Source: a virus
DNA length: 26,378 nucleotides
IMG/VR virus record: IMGVR_UViG_3300035070_002725
Span: 1 to 26,378 of that record
Reading direction: 5' to 3' (one strand)
Of this stretch, positions 1-6,665 are shown in pieces; position 1 is the stretch's first letter; every line of letters begins with the position of its first letter. A program made the position numbers and the translations under genes. Under the pieces are notes generated by a model. The model made no database searches. It saw only the letters and a program-made list of their open reading frames with translations, and had not been told where the DNA came from.

Positions 1-72
1 AGCAACCGATTTTTTTTACACGTTAAAACAAACGACAACATTACTGACCTATCTAGTAATAATTATTAATTA

Positions 73-117
73 ATGTCTCCTGTGGGTGGTATGCCAGATG
101 TTAGCGGAGGCATTTAA
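73..117 (+). other. 14-codon frame ahead of MuF, possible remnant of portal C-terminus
   Basis: A short frame reads MSPVGGMPDVSGGI and its TAA overlaps the MuF start codon (TAATG). The same frame is open from the window edge to a TAA at 67-69, so the 14 codons are cut off from whatever lies upstream. A Gly/Pro-rich tail like this would suit the C-terminus of a portal protein, the gene normally found just before MuF. It could be a separate mini-ORF, the downstream piece of an interrupted gene, or chance. The region 1-72 is AT-rich and otherwise holds nothing I recognise. Confidence 0.25.
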
Positions 118-1202
118 TGGCGAGTGATTCCGCATTAATCGCTGTTGAGGTTGGACATCAGGTCGACCTTATCCGCTTTTCTAACTCAATGGGTGCGGCG
201 GTTAATCCGCACCTAACCAATATCTCCAAGTACGTTCGTGAGGTGCTTTACCGGTGGGAGAAGTTAGAAACCAAAAAGGATATGGACGAGGCTGTCAGGT
301 TGATATCTGAAATGATGACGGTTGAGCTTGGTGAGTTTACGGGTGAGTTTGAATCCGATGTTAGCGCGTTAATTAAGGAAGAGATCGACTTCCAGTATGG
401 TGTGGCAAAGTCTGCTATTGGCGCTGGAACTGCAGTAGCTAGGCCGACAGTTAAAGCTACCACTCAATTAATTAACTCCATCCCAATGGTGCTAAATGGC
501 AATGCAATTACAGTCGACCAATATATCGGTGATTACACGCCTAATCAGATTGCAAAGGTTAAGCAGAAGATAGTCGCGGGATGGACTGATGGACTAACAA
601 CTCGAGAGATTGCGCAAAGCATAACTGGCACAAAGTCAGTTAAAGGTGTTATTCAAACCTCACAACGTAGCGCTTATATGATGGCCAAGGATGTATCCAC
701 TCACACTAGCTCCCAGACAAAGGCGAGAGTTTGGAGGGATAATGACGACTTGATAATAGGAGAAAAGACAGTTACAACCCTAGACTCAAGGACTTCAGAT
801 ATTTGCAAGTACTACGGAAGTCAGGATGGTGGCGGTAAGGAGTGGCTGTACTCTGAGTACGGGTACAATTTCCCTAGGCCAGGATTTCACCCGAACTGTA
901 GGAGTACTAACGTGCCAATTCTAGCTAAGGAGTATAGAGAAATTGCAGAAGAGGGAAGGGAGAGACCAGCAGTAATTGACGGAAAGGCTGAAACCGTTCC
1001 AGCAACCACAAACTGGTATGACTTAGCAAAAGAGAATTCAATTCTTGCCGAGCAATCACTTGGTGCAAGTAGGGCTAAATTATTAAGTGAGATGAGCACT
1101 AAGGAGTTTATCGATACGGCTTACACTAGACTTGGTACATCTCTAACTCTTGAAGAAATGAAGAAGAAGAACCCGAAGGTTTTATCTATTCTTGATAGTT
1201 AA
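117..1202 (+). CDS. MuF-type phage head morphogenesis (minor head) protein
   Basis: This 361-residue protein has the C-terminal signature of the Phage_Mu_F family (SPP1 gp7 / Mu gpF). A TLDSRTSDIC segment (residues 221-230) is followed by RPGFHPNCRST (254-264), the Cys/His pattern that ends the MuF domain. The N-terminal ~200 residues are helical and polar, as in other members. MuF proteins are minor capsid components bound near the portal and are thought to act in head assembly or DNA ejection. Start choice: ATG at 117 has a GGAGG Shine-Dalgarno at 106-110. A position between portal and scaffold is the usual one, though the portal gene itself lies outside or is interrupted upstream. No toxin domain is fused at the C-terminus, unlike in some polymorphic MuF proteins. 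The last 17 bases overlap the 3' end of the antisense HNH gene. Confidence 0.9.
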   Translation: MASDSALIAVEVGHQVDLIRFSNSMGAAVNPHLTNISKYVREVLYRWEKLETKKDMDEAVRLISEMMTVELGEFTGEFESDVSALIKEEIDFQYGVAKSAIGAGTAVARPTVKATTQLINSIPMVLNGNAITVDQYIGDYTPNQIAKVKQKIVAGWTDGLTTREIAQSITGTKSVKGVIQTSQRSAYMMAKDVSTHTSSQTKARVWRDNDDLIIGEKTVTTLDSRTSDICKYYGSQDGGGKEWLYSEYGYNFPRPGFHPNCRSTNVPILAKEYREIAEEGRERPAVIDGKAETVPATTNWYDLAKENSILAEQSLGASRAKLLSEMSTKEFIDTAYTRLGTSLTLEEMKKKNPKVLSILDS

Positions 1203-1866
1203 TTCCCTTGTTTATATTCTCTTGCCTCCATAGGACTTGAAGGTTGCTTAGGGCATTTACGACAGATGGATCAGTTACTCCCTGCTTTAAAAATAATGAA
1301 ACTGGCTTGATGTGGTCTATATGCCATAGCGATCGCTCATCCCAGTTCATTCCATCTTTAAATTGTGATTCTATGTGAGATATCAATTCATCCCTTGTGT
1401 ATCCAAGTATAGCTTCATTCTTAGGAACGCTAACTCCAACCTCAAGCCTGTATAGTGACTTCCTTACGTTCGAGTTTTCTGGATTTCTAGACCTCCAGTC
1501 TCTCTGGAGATTTATCATGTAATCTCTATTTTCATTCCTGTACTTCCTTGATTTTTCTGCGAGAATCTCCTTGTTTTCATTTCTGTACCTTGCGTTTGAT
1601 GCATTTACCTTTTCTTTGTTTTCTTCCCTGTATATCTTTGATTTTAGTTTTTCCTCATCCTGATTTGCGTAGTAATACTCCTTTCTTTTTACCCTGAAAT
1701 ACTCCCTGCGCCCATCGGCCTCTCTTTTTGTCTTTATGCTAGTACAATCACAGCACGACCCATTGGATGTGGTTCTTTCCCCTGCGTGCCCTCGCTTGCA
1801 AAGCTTGCCAGTGTAGTACCTAATCAAGCCAAGCGATTTTGCTTCCTGTCTGGTGATTATCTTCAT
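1186..1866 (-). CDS. free-standing HNH homing-type endonuclease
   Basis: This 226-residue protein has a C-terminal HNH nuclease motif: WHIDHIKP (residues 181-188; His182 and His185), the ALSNLQVLW segment (205-213) and the asparagines of ENINKG (216-221). It matches the family pattern GYT..ELISHIE.QF..GMNW.....WHIDH seen in many phage HNH proteins. The N-terminus holds a likely zinc-binding unit (Cys23, His27, Cys38/39, Cys41). Between the two lie lysine/glutamate-rich repeats of the form YRxENKE (~79-115), probably a DNA-binding linker. The start ATG at 1866 has GGAG about nine bases upstream. The gene is antisense to its neighbours and sits alone between MuF and scaffold, which is typical of mobile free-standing endonuclease genes rather than head genes. 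The product would cut DNA at a site in related phages and promote spread of its own gene. Confidence 0.92.
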   Translation of the reverse strand: MKIITRQEAKSLGLIRYYTGKLCKRGHAGERTTSNGSCCDCTSIKTKREADGRREYFRVKRKEYYYANQDEEKLKSKIYREENKEKVNASNARYRNENKEILAEKSRKYRNENRDYMINLQRDWRSRNPENSNVRKSLYRLEVGVSVPKNEAILGYTRDELISHIESQFKDGMNWDERSLWHIDHIKPVSLFLKQGVTDPSVVNALSNLQVLWRQENINKGINYQE

Positions 1867-1952
1867 TGATTACTCCAATTGCCTTTAAAAACCAAGAGTA
1901 ACATCAACCATACAATGTGACAATCGTTATTTATAGCAAGAATAACTGGTAT

Positions 1953-1982
1953 TTGTCCCATTGAGTGGGATTGGTGTATAAT
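1953..1982 (+). promoter_or_regulatory. sigma-70-like promoter for scaffold/capsid operon
   Basis: TTGTCC (1953-1958), an 18-base spacer and a perfect TATAAT (1977-1982) lie 51 bases before the scaffold start. The -10 sits inside a short dyad (TGTATAATACA, with GATTG/CAATC further out), and a small TCCCA/TGGGA hairpin lies in the spacer. Because the HNH gene runs the other way, the downstream head genes need a promoter here or readthrough from MuF. Assignment is by consensus only. Confidence 0.6.
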
Positions 1983-2033
1983 ACAATCAAGTGCTCAGGA
2001 GAGCGTTTAAGGCTAACTAATTAGGAAATTAAT

Positions 2034-2711
2034 ATGCCATCACTAGCGTCACTATTAAAAGCTGAGGGTCTGGAGATTTCACCAGAGCTTGAAGCTAAAC
2101 TGCCAACACTAACCGAGGCTTCTGATGAGGTTCGCGGATTAGTAACAACCAAAGATGAGCTTCACAAGTGGAAGCAAGACAACTCTGAAAAGGTTGCTGG
2201 CTTTGATGATATTCAAGGAAAGTACCAGCTAGAGCTTGATGAGCGTGAAAAGCTAGCTATTGCAAATAAGGACTTTGAAGAACAAATCAAAATCCGCGAT
2301 GAGCGCGCAAAGGCTCAAGATGAGATCATTAAATCTGGTCGAGAGCGTACACTAGCATCAGTTCGAGATAGTAATGAGTCACAAATCGCAGCTATGTTCT
2401 CAGACCAATTCCAAGGTCAGTTGATCGCTAAGAATCTATCTAGCTCAACAATTAATGAGAATGGTGATGTTGTAACTTCATTCAACCTAAACGGCGAAGT
2501 CTTTAGTACCATTGAAGAACTAAAGGGTGCGGCAAGTAAGAATGAGTCACTGGCTAAGTTAATGGCTGGCCCTCAATCTAACGGCCCATCAGGAAAAGGT
2601 GGAAAAGGTAGCGGCGAACCTAGCGACACAAATAAAAACGCAGACGATGCGAAAGCTAAAGGTGACGGCATTGGCCACCTGAATGCTCACTTCGCTCAAT
2701 CATTTAAGTAA
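2034..2711 (+). CDS. capsid scaffolding protein (putative)
   Basis: This 225-residue polar protein is predicted by its composition to be mostly helical. Charged heptad-like stretches run from about residues 45 to 110 (KWKQDNSEK..., LDEREKLAIANKDFEEQIK). The C-terminal tail after ~185 is Gly/Ser/Lys-rich and likely disordered. That profile, together with its place directly before the major capsid gene (16-base gap), fits a scaffolding protein that templates procapsid assembly and then leaves the head. The N-terminal LKAEGLEISPELEAKLP resembles the start of other phage scaffolds. An AGGAAATTAAT stretch supplies the ribosome binding site. There is no protease motif, so it does not look like a fused protease-scaffold. 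The role rests on context and composition more than on sequence family. Confidence 0.72.
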   Translation: MPSLASLLKAEGLEISPELEAKLPTLTEASDEVRGLVTTKDELHKWKQDNSEKVAGFDDIQGKYQLELDEREKLAIANKDFEEQIKIRDERAKAQDEIIKSGRERTLASVRDSNESQIAAMFSDQFQGQLIAKNLSSSTINENGDVVTSFNLNGEVFSTIEELKGAASKNESLAKLMAGPQSNGPSGKGGKGSGEPSDTNKNADDAKAKGDGIGHLNAHFAQSFK

Positions 2712-2727
2712 TATAAGGTAAATCAAA

Positions 2728-3879
2728 ATGAGTACAGTAACTTCAGGCACTCTAGCCGCAGCACTAAACCACAAAATCATTCAGGAGCAGTTTGATATTG
2801 TTCGTCCTGAAATTAACGGCCTTATTGCACTTGCAAGTATGGGTACAGCAACACAGCCATATGAAGGCTCTAAAATCTCATGGCTAAACATGGGCGTTGG
2901 CGCAGATACCGTTTACTCTAGCGCTGCTTATGATGACGCTGTAACAACGATCGTGCTAACTGAGGCTAAGGCCCGCCCTGGCATGCTTCTTTTAACTCCT
3001 AACAACGAGTTTATTTACGTATCAGCAGTTAACGGTGCGTCTCTAACTGTTCAGCGTGGTGTTGGTGGTTCAACTGCCGCAGCTATTGCGCAAGACGCCG
3101 CGATGAGTGTTGAGTCAGTATCTCGTGAAGAAAACTCAGGCACAGAAACTGATTACATCTACCAGCCTGAAGATGTAGAAAACTACTTCCAGACAATGGA
3201 TACAGCAATTGGAATGTCTCGTCGTGCTCTTGCTACATTGCAATACGGCAATACTAACGATCTTTCATTTCAGGTAAACGAGCGAATTCGCCAGTTGGCT
3301 ATCCAGATGAACAAAACGCTTATGCGTGGTCGTAAGATGGAAATCGGCACAGGTAAAGATAAGCGAACATTCACCGGTGGTCTGGGTTACTTCTTCGATC
3401 AACCTGATGCAATCTCAGTTGATAACGCGGCTGGTGCATTGACTCTTTCGGCAATCAACAACCTTCAAGCTGAAGTTAAAAAGCGTGGTGGTACTGTTGA
3501 TTCAATCGTTGTTTCAATTGAAATGGCTCGTAAGCTTCAAACTCTAGTTAATGCTGAGTACCAATCTCAACGCCTAGGCGATTTCGTATCTGACCAAGGC
3601 GGTCTAGTTCGCCTGCCTTCTGACCTTCCTCAGATTGGCGGTGCGTCTCAAATCGTTATCGATACAGCGATGCGTGATGATGAGCTATACCTAGTTAACG
3701 CTATGCGCATGACTATCGTACCTATGGCTAACGGTAATGCTGCTGATTCTGGCAACTGGCGCACACTTGACGCAACTCAGCCAGGCCAAGACGGTCAAAC
3801 GGCGCGTATCATCGGTGACTTTGCTATGGAAATTCGTGATAGCAACACTCACTTTGCTCGTCTAACTAACATTGCTTAA
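2728..3879 (+). CDS. major capsid protein, SU10/DUF5309-like (HK97 fold)
   Basis: At 383 residues and flanked by scaffold and head genes, this is the major capsid protein. The segment from about 140 to 220 (IYQPEDVENYFQTMDTAIGM, then RRALATLQYG..., KTLMRGRKMEIGTGKDKRTF) resembles the SU10 major capsid / DUF5309 family. In that family a conserved YxQ-F start is followed by a helix of the backbone domain and a K-x-L-x-x-G loop. The C-terminal part has the usual alternating strands ending in IGDFAMEIRD. The family builds the icosahedral shell with the HK97 fold. Codon use shifts toward GGT/CGT/GCT compared with neighbours, as expected for the most highly expressed gene. It is translated from an AAGGTAAATCAAAATG context. 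Confidence 0.9.
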   Translation: MSTVTSGTLAAALNHKIIQEQFDIVRPEINGLIALASMGTATQPYEGSKISWLNMGVGADTVYSSAAYDDAVTTIVLTEAKARPGMLLLTPNNEFIYVSAVNGASLTVQRGVGGSTAAAIAQDAAMSVESVSREENSGTETDYIYQPEDVENYFQTMDTAIGMSRRALATLQYGNTNDLSFQVNERIRQLAIQMNKTLMRGRKMEIGTGKDKRTFTGGLGYFFDQPDAISVDNAAGALTLSAINNLQAEVKKRGGTVDSIVVSIEMARKLQTLVNAEYQSQRLGDFVSDQGGLVRLPSDLPQIGGASQIVIDTAMRDDELYLVNAMRMTIVPMANGNAADSGNWRTLDATQPGQDGQTARIIGDFAMEIRDSNTHFARLTNIA

Positions 3880-3888
3880 GGTGGATAG

Positions 3889-4158
3889 ATGAAATTTAAA
3901 TCATTCAAAGGCAAAAAGGTAATGGCTGGTAAGAAGGTCATTGAGTTCAAGTCTGATGTTTATGAAACGACTGATGAAGTTGAAATCGAAGCGCTAATGA
4001 AAGCTCGAAATGTAAGCTATGAAGATCCAGTTGAGGATGATGAAGAGCTTGAATCACTACGGGCTGAGTATAAAGAGCTATCAGGTGAGGATGCCCACCA
4101 TCGTTCCGGAGTTGAAAAACTCAAAGAAGATATCAAGTCTTTGAAGGAAGCAAAATAA
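3889..4158 (+). CDS. small head-region protein with C-terminal HeH/LEM-like motif
   Basis: This 89-residue protein starts nine bases after the capsid stop, preceded by AGGTGG. The N-terminal half (residues 1-45) looks like a small beta unit and is followed by an acidic linker (EDPVEDDEELE). The C-terminal LRAEYKELSGEDAHHRSGVE (about 56-75) and the lysine-rich helix after it match the pattern of phage HeH/LEM or SAP-like helix-extended-helix motifs. Such motifs occur in many small phage proteins between capsid and connector genes, where their role is not settled; DNA or protein binding during head completion is usually suggested. It is the last gene before a strong terminator. Confidence 0.75.
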   Translation: MKFKSFKGKKVMAGKKVIEFKSDVYETTDEVEIEALMKARNVSYEDPVEDDEELESLRAEYKELSGEDAHHRSGVEKLKEDIKSLKEAK

Positions 4159-4164
4159 CAAACC

Positions 4165-4193
4165 AAGCCTCGCCAAGTGCGGGGCTTTTCTTT
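4165..4193 (+). terminator. rho-independent terminator after head operon
   Basis: A 9-bp stem AAGCCTCGC/GCGGGGCTT (one G-T pair) with a CAAGT loop is followed by TTCTTT. It lies seven bases after the stop of the LEM-like gene and closes the scaffold-capsid transcription unit. Confidence 0.88.
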
Positions 4194-4214
4194 GCCTGTT
4201 GTTAGGCATATACT
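4186..4214 (+). promoter_or_regulatory. possible promoter for 4305-5134 genes
   Basis: TATACT at 4209-4214 lies just past the terminator, with only a weak TTTTCT 17 bases upstream. It is the best candidate for re-starting transcription into the next two genes. Evidence is position plus a moderate -10 match. Confidence 0.35.
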
Positions 4215-4229
4215 GAACACGTGGCAGAA

Positions 4230-4280
4230 TTAGAGAGCTGTCATATGTCTGCGCAGACAAACTCTCTAAGGAACTCTCTA
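4230..4280 (+). promoter_or_regulatory. leader stem-loop with alternative pairing partner
   Basis: TTAGAGAG (4230-4237) can pair with CTCTCTAA (4262-4269) and encloses a perfect 12-base palindrome GTCTGCGCAGAC (4247-4258). The right arm is directly repeated: AACTCTCTA occurs at 4260-4268 and again at 4272-4280. The left arm could therefore pair with either copy. The structure sits in the 5' leader of the 4305 gene, upstream of its AAGGA ribosome binding site. Confidence 0.55.
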
Positions 4281-4304
4281 GTAATTTGATGTAAGGAATG
4301 CATC

Positions 4305-4538
4305 ATGGCTAAACAGCGCTTTACAGATACGCAGGAAATCTCTTTCCAATCATTGCGTGAATCAAGAAACATATCTAATACGGGCACTCTTACGGTCTCA
4401 GTGTGGACTGGTAATGAGTACATCCAAGCAGACACGCTCCCAGAAGGCTCCCGCGAATACTTCACTCAAGGTCTTAGGTTGAAGTTTGAAATCACCCTTG
4501 GAGATTACTACTACATCGAGCGAGGTGAGCAAAAATGA
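4305..4538 (+). CDS. hypothetical small structural protein
   Basis: This 77-residue protein has no domain I recognise. Its sequence alternates hydrophobic and polar residues (TLTVSVWTGNEYIQ, LRLKFEITLGDYYYIE), which suggests a compact beta fold. The start ATG at 4305 has AAGGA upstream, and the stop overlaps the next gene by four bases (ATGA), so the two are translationally coupled. The pair forms its own unit between two terminators, directly after the capsid genes. A capsid decoration or head-fibre base role is plausible but unproven. Confidence 0.65.
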   Translation: MAKQRFTDTQEISFQSLRESRNISNTGTLTVSVWTGNEYIQADTLPEGSREYFTQGLRLKFEITLGDYYYIERGEQK

Positions 4539-5134
4539 GCCTAGTTAGAAATAGAGGTGGAAGCGGTGTCGGCGGTGTTCAGTCGGTATCTGGATCAAGA
4601 GTTGACAACACAGACCCATCAAACCCAGTCGTTGGTGTTGCATTGCACTTCGGCGCTTACACTGTCGACCCGATACCGGTCAGCACTGACCCTAACGCCC
4701 CGACATATCTAACAGGCGTTGCGCTATTCCCTTCATCATCACCAGAGTTTACGGTTTTGGACGCTGCTACAGGCCTAATCAAAAACACATCAACCAAAAC
4801 CTTTTCAATGCAAGGCACAGCTACCTATCAGATAGTTCAAGGCGCTGGTGGTGCTGGTAACTTACAGTTATGGTCGGAAAGAAGTAATGATGATGGCGTG
4901 TCGTTTACTGAAAACCTATTCTCACTGCGAACGAGTGAGGTACCAAATAACTCAGATAACAGTCAAACCAAATCATCAGGGGTTGATACTTGGAGTCCTG
5001 GTGAGTCAATCAGATGGGCTATGTATAACTCTGGAGCTGGAGCGGTAACGCTTTCCCCTCCATCGGATGCTGTTAATAACGGCAATATCGTTAATGGATT
5101 AACATTTTACTGGCAACTAAACGCAACCAACTAA
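4535..5134 (+). CDS. putative head fibre / decoration protein
   Basis: This 199-residue protein has a glycine-rich start (SLVRNRGGSGVGG) followed by a VDNTDPSNPVVG segment, a linker motif common at the base of phage fibres and adhesins. The rest (about residues 65-199) is strand-rich, with regularly spaced aromatic and polar residues, and ends in FYWQLNAT. This fits a small jelly-roll (TNF-like) domain such as those that decorate capsids or tail fibres. It overlaps the upstream 77-residue gene by four bases and is followed at once by a bidirectional terminator. The position in the head cluster favours a head fibre or capsid decoration over a tail part. Confidence 0.55.
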   Translation: MSLVRNRGGSGVGGVQSVSGSRVDNTDPSNPVVGVALHFGAYTVDPIPVSTDPNAPTYLTGVALFPSSSPEFTVLDAATGLIKNTSTKTFSMQGTATYQIVQGAGGAGNLQLWSERSNDDGVSFTENLFSLRTSEVPNNSDNSQTKSSGVDTWSPGESIRWAMYNSGAGAVTLSPPSDAVNNGNIVNGLTFYWQLNATN

Positions 5135-5139
5135 CAAAA

Positions 5140-5167
5140 AGCCCCGACATGTGCGGGGCTGGTTTTT
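5140..5167. terminator. bidirectional rho-independent terminator
   Basis: The 7-bp stem AGCCCCG/CGGGGCT with loop ACATGTG has T-runs on both sides: GGTTTTTATTT on the + strand and, on the - strand, TTTTTGTT from the AAAAA before the stem. It can stop the rightward head unit and the leftward small-gene operon, whose last stop codon (5166-5168) sits in its tail. Confidence 0.9.
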
Positions 5168-5351
5168 ATTTCAGTCCGTTAACCATCACGCACTGGTATT
5201 TTATGTTGCTTTTAAAAAGTGGAGTATGCCTATTTGCAGCCTCCTTAAGTTTTTCACCAGCAATTGCGCATGATTTCTTATCTGCAAACTCAATGGTCGT
5301 CATTGAGCCCTGATTATGACTCATTATGGTTAATAGCAATATCCATCCCAT
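5166..5351 (-). CDS. small secreted-type hypothetical protein
   Basis: This 61-residue protein starts at ATG 5351 with AGAGGT just upstream; a GTG one codon earlier is less likely. The first ~15 residues (GWILLLTIMSHNQG) form a short hydrophobic segment that could be a signal peptide or membrane anchor. It is followed by MTTIEFADKKSCAIAGEKLK and a second cysteine near the end (YQCV), so a disulfide is possible. Small exported proteins of this pattern (TxIEF...C...C) are seen in several phages without a known role. It is the last gene of the leftward operon, ending in the bidirectional terminator. Confidence 0.62.
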   Translation of the reverse strand: MGWILLLTIMSHNQGSMTTIEFADKKSCAIAGEKLKEAANRHTPLFKSNIKYQCVMVNGLK

Positions 5352-5365
5352 CACACACCTCTAAA

Positions 5366-5550
5366 CTAAAATAATTCATCACCACTCTTAACAACAGTCA
5401 CCTTCGAATTACTCATCCGGCCAACTATCACAGAGTCCTTTAATATCGCCTGTAGCTTTCCTGCCGCGCTTGCAGGAGATGGATGCTCTTTTGCAGTTCG
5501 GTGTAAACTAGACTGCCTTTAGCGTCTGTTACAGTGCGTTTAATTGGCAT
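5366..5550 (-). pseudogene. frameshifted small gene (or programmed -1 frameshift)
   Basis: A frame starts at ATG 5550 (TGATG overlap with the gene before) as MPIKRTVTDAKGSLVY and stops at 5440 after 36 residues. A different frame, open after a TAA that overlaps the AAAGG of the first frame, reads RQSSLHRTAKEHPSPASAAG and continues to KSGDELF with a stop at 5366. It has no start codon of its own at the upstream end. A single -1 step at the AAA of GCTAAAGG joins them into one ~61-residue protein of normal composition. Either one base has been lost in this genome or assembly, or the shift is used on purpose. The function is unknown. Confidence 0.5.
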
Positions 5551-5735
5551 CAGCTAACATCCTCTATATTGCCGCCTTTCATATCATCCCAACCAAGACC
5601 GTTGCTAACCATAAACTCCAGCCTCTTTATCTTCTGCTCCATAGCTTCATATTCAGAGGAAACAACGCTGATTGATTCATTAAGGATTAACACCTCTTTC
5701 TTTAGCTTCATGATTACTGCAATCTCATTACTCAT
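5550..5735 (-). CDS. hypothetical small coiled-coil protein
   Basis: This 61-residue protein starts at ATG 5735, sharing ATGA with the stop of the 25-residue ORF before it; a start further upstream would run inside that ORF. Residues 5-45 (IMKLKKEVLILNESISVV..., YEAMEQKIKRLEFMVSNG) have heptad spacing and probably form a coiled coil. The tail is GLGWDDMKGGNIEDVS. No family is recognised. It belongs to the coupled leftward operon of small proteins. Confidence 0.6.
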   Translation of the reverse strand: MSNEIAVIMKLKKEVLILNESISVVSSEYEAMEQKIKRLEFMVSNGLGWDDMKGGNIEDVS

Positions 5736-5809
5736 CGCTTCTTCCCCTTCAATTCCCACACTTTACCGTAGGCCCTGATAATTGGTTGTTTAACTGGTAT
5801 TAGTTTCAT
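5732..5809 (-). CDS. 25-residue micro-ORF, paralogue of the one at 6121-6198
   Basis: The frame encodes MKLIPVKQPIIRAYGKVWEL followed by KGKKR. Its ATG overlaps the stop of the upstream gene (ATGA) and its stop overlaps the next start, so it is tightly coupled on both sides. It is the same length as the ORF at 6121-6198 and similar to it (MKL...IIR.YGKV..L..KK). The basic, partly amphipathic peptide has no known match that I can name. Duplication plus conservation of the frame supports translation. Confidence 0.5.
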   Translation of the reverse strand: MKLIPVKQPIIRAYGKVWELKGKKR

Positions 5810-6117
5810 GACTCACCCCTCATGAACTTCTCTAAACTAGAAATACTCACCATCTTAGCTTTAGTCTTACCTATCATTTCTTTGTTATCTTCTAGGTAGT
5901 CGGAGATGGTTGGTTGTTGCTCAGATTCCCTTAAATGATAAAGAGAGTTATGCATTACTATCATCCTATCAATCGCATCACCAAGCAAATCAACAAACTC
6001 ATCGCATGACCATGAATCAACACTTACATTGCCATTTACATCTAAGTAATTGGATACATCAACACCAAGCTCCTTTAGGGCTTCTATATTCTCAACGTGA
6101 CTAGGGAAACTACTCAT
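5806..6117 (-). CDS. hypothetical protein
   Basis: This 103-residue acidic protein starts at ATG 6117, with GGGGTGAG about ten bases before; a GTG one codon earlier is possible. It contains ALKELGVDVSNYLDVNG, DSWSCDEFVDLLGDAIDRMI and YHLRESEQQPTISDYLEDNK, suggesting a helical fold. No family is recognised. The gene lies between the two 25-residue micro-ORFs and overlaps the second by four bases, as part of the leftward operon from the 6568-6597 promoter. Confidence 0.62.
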   Translation of the reverse strand: MSSFPSHVENIEALKELGVDVSNYLDVNGNVSVDSWSCDEFVDLLGDAIDRMIVMHNSLYHLRESEQQPTISDYLEDNKEMIGKTKAKMVSISSLEKFMRGES

Positions 6118-6120
6118 CAC

Positions 6121-6198
6121 TCACCCCTTCTTCTTGTTAACTAAATCATACACTTTACCGTACGTCCTGATTATCTTTGATGTGTTGACCAATTTCAT
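6121..6198 (-). CDS. 25-residue micro-ORF, paralogue of the one at 5732-5809
   Basis: The frame encodes MKLVNTSKIIRTYGKVYDLV followed by NKKKG. The start overlaps the stop of the 6195-6536 gene (ATGA), and the stop lies three bases before the next ATG. The DNA also keeps a shared block with the other copy (CACTTTACCGTA plus TTTCATGACTCACC around the start), showing a recent local duplication of the start region and middle. The predicted peptide is basic. Confidence 0.5.
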   Translation of the reverse strand: MKLVNTSKIIRTYGKVYDLVNKKKG

Positions 6199-6536
6199 GA
6201 CTCACCTCGTGCTTTTGCCAGTAGGTCTTTAATGTCTTTAGCTATCAACTCGCTCTCGTAATCTCCAAAGCTAAGCTTGACCATTGCATCGTTAAGAATT
6301 GAGTACATTTCCGGAGCTGATGCGATTAGATACATGTTTGCGTTAGATTCAACCTTTGCCTTATCTCTAGCTGACTTTGTTCTATCTCGCATGTCAATCC
6401 AGCTTTCGCCATCTAACCTTGATTCGTCAATCCTAATAACACTCGCAGATGTTAAAAATCCGTGAGGGTAATAAACCTTTGCATCATCGCTCCCCACTCT
6501 TACTAACCACTCACCCTTTGTAAATTTAGCTTCCAT
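6195..6536 (-). CDS. phage hypothetical protein with LIASAPEMY-type C-terminus
   Basis: The 113-residue frame from ATG 6536 reads MEAKFTKGEWLVRVGSDDAK. GTG codons at 6548 and 6545 could add up to four residues; GGTGAAG before the ATG is the likely ribosome binding site. Near the C-terminus, NANMYLIASAPEMYSILNDA matches a motif (A.LIAAAPE.YEAL) found in many phage early proteins of unknown function that begin with a KW/GEW segment. It is the first gene of the leftward operon, 25 bases or so downstream of the predicted start of a near-consensus promoter. Confidence 0.75.
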   Translation of the reverse strand: MEAKFTKGEWLVRVGSDDAKVYYPHGFLTSASVIRIDESRLDGESWIDMRDRTKSARDKAKVESNANMYLIASAPEMYSILNDAMVKLSFGDYESELIAKDIKDLLAKARGES

Positions 6537-6567
6537 CTTCTTCACCACTCTGTTGTTTGATGTGGCT

Positions 6568-6597
6568 ATCTTAGCCTTAACTTGTTTGCACTGTCAA
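6568..6597 (-). promoter_or_regulatory. leftward sigma-70 promoter of the small-gene operon
   Basis: On the - strand TTGACA (complement of 6592-6597), 18 bases and TAAGAT (complement of 6568-6573) form a strong sigma-70-type promoter. Transcription would start near 6561, just before the 6536 gene. Its -35 overlaps a 13-bp AT-rich palindrome (AAATAAATTATTT, 6596-6608) shared with the divergent promoter, a possible operator. Confidence 0.75.
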
Positions 6598-6610
6598 ATA
6601 AATTATTTAC

Positions 6611-6639
6611 TTGCGCTCGTATATTTTATCCATTATAGT
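6611..6639 (+). promoter_or_regulatory. rightward sigma-70 promoter of the HTH operon
   Basis: TTGCGC (6611-6616), a 17-base spacer and TATAGT (6634-6639) lie 27 bases before the HTH gene. It is back-to-back with the leftward promoter, with the two -35 boxes only 13 bases apart. This arrangement is typical of a phage regulatory switch, and the HTH product is the natural candidate regulator. Confidence 0.68.
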
Positions 6640-6665
6640 TACCTCAACTTAACGAAAGGACGGAA

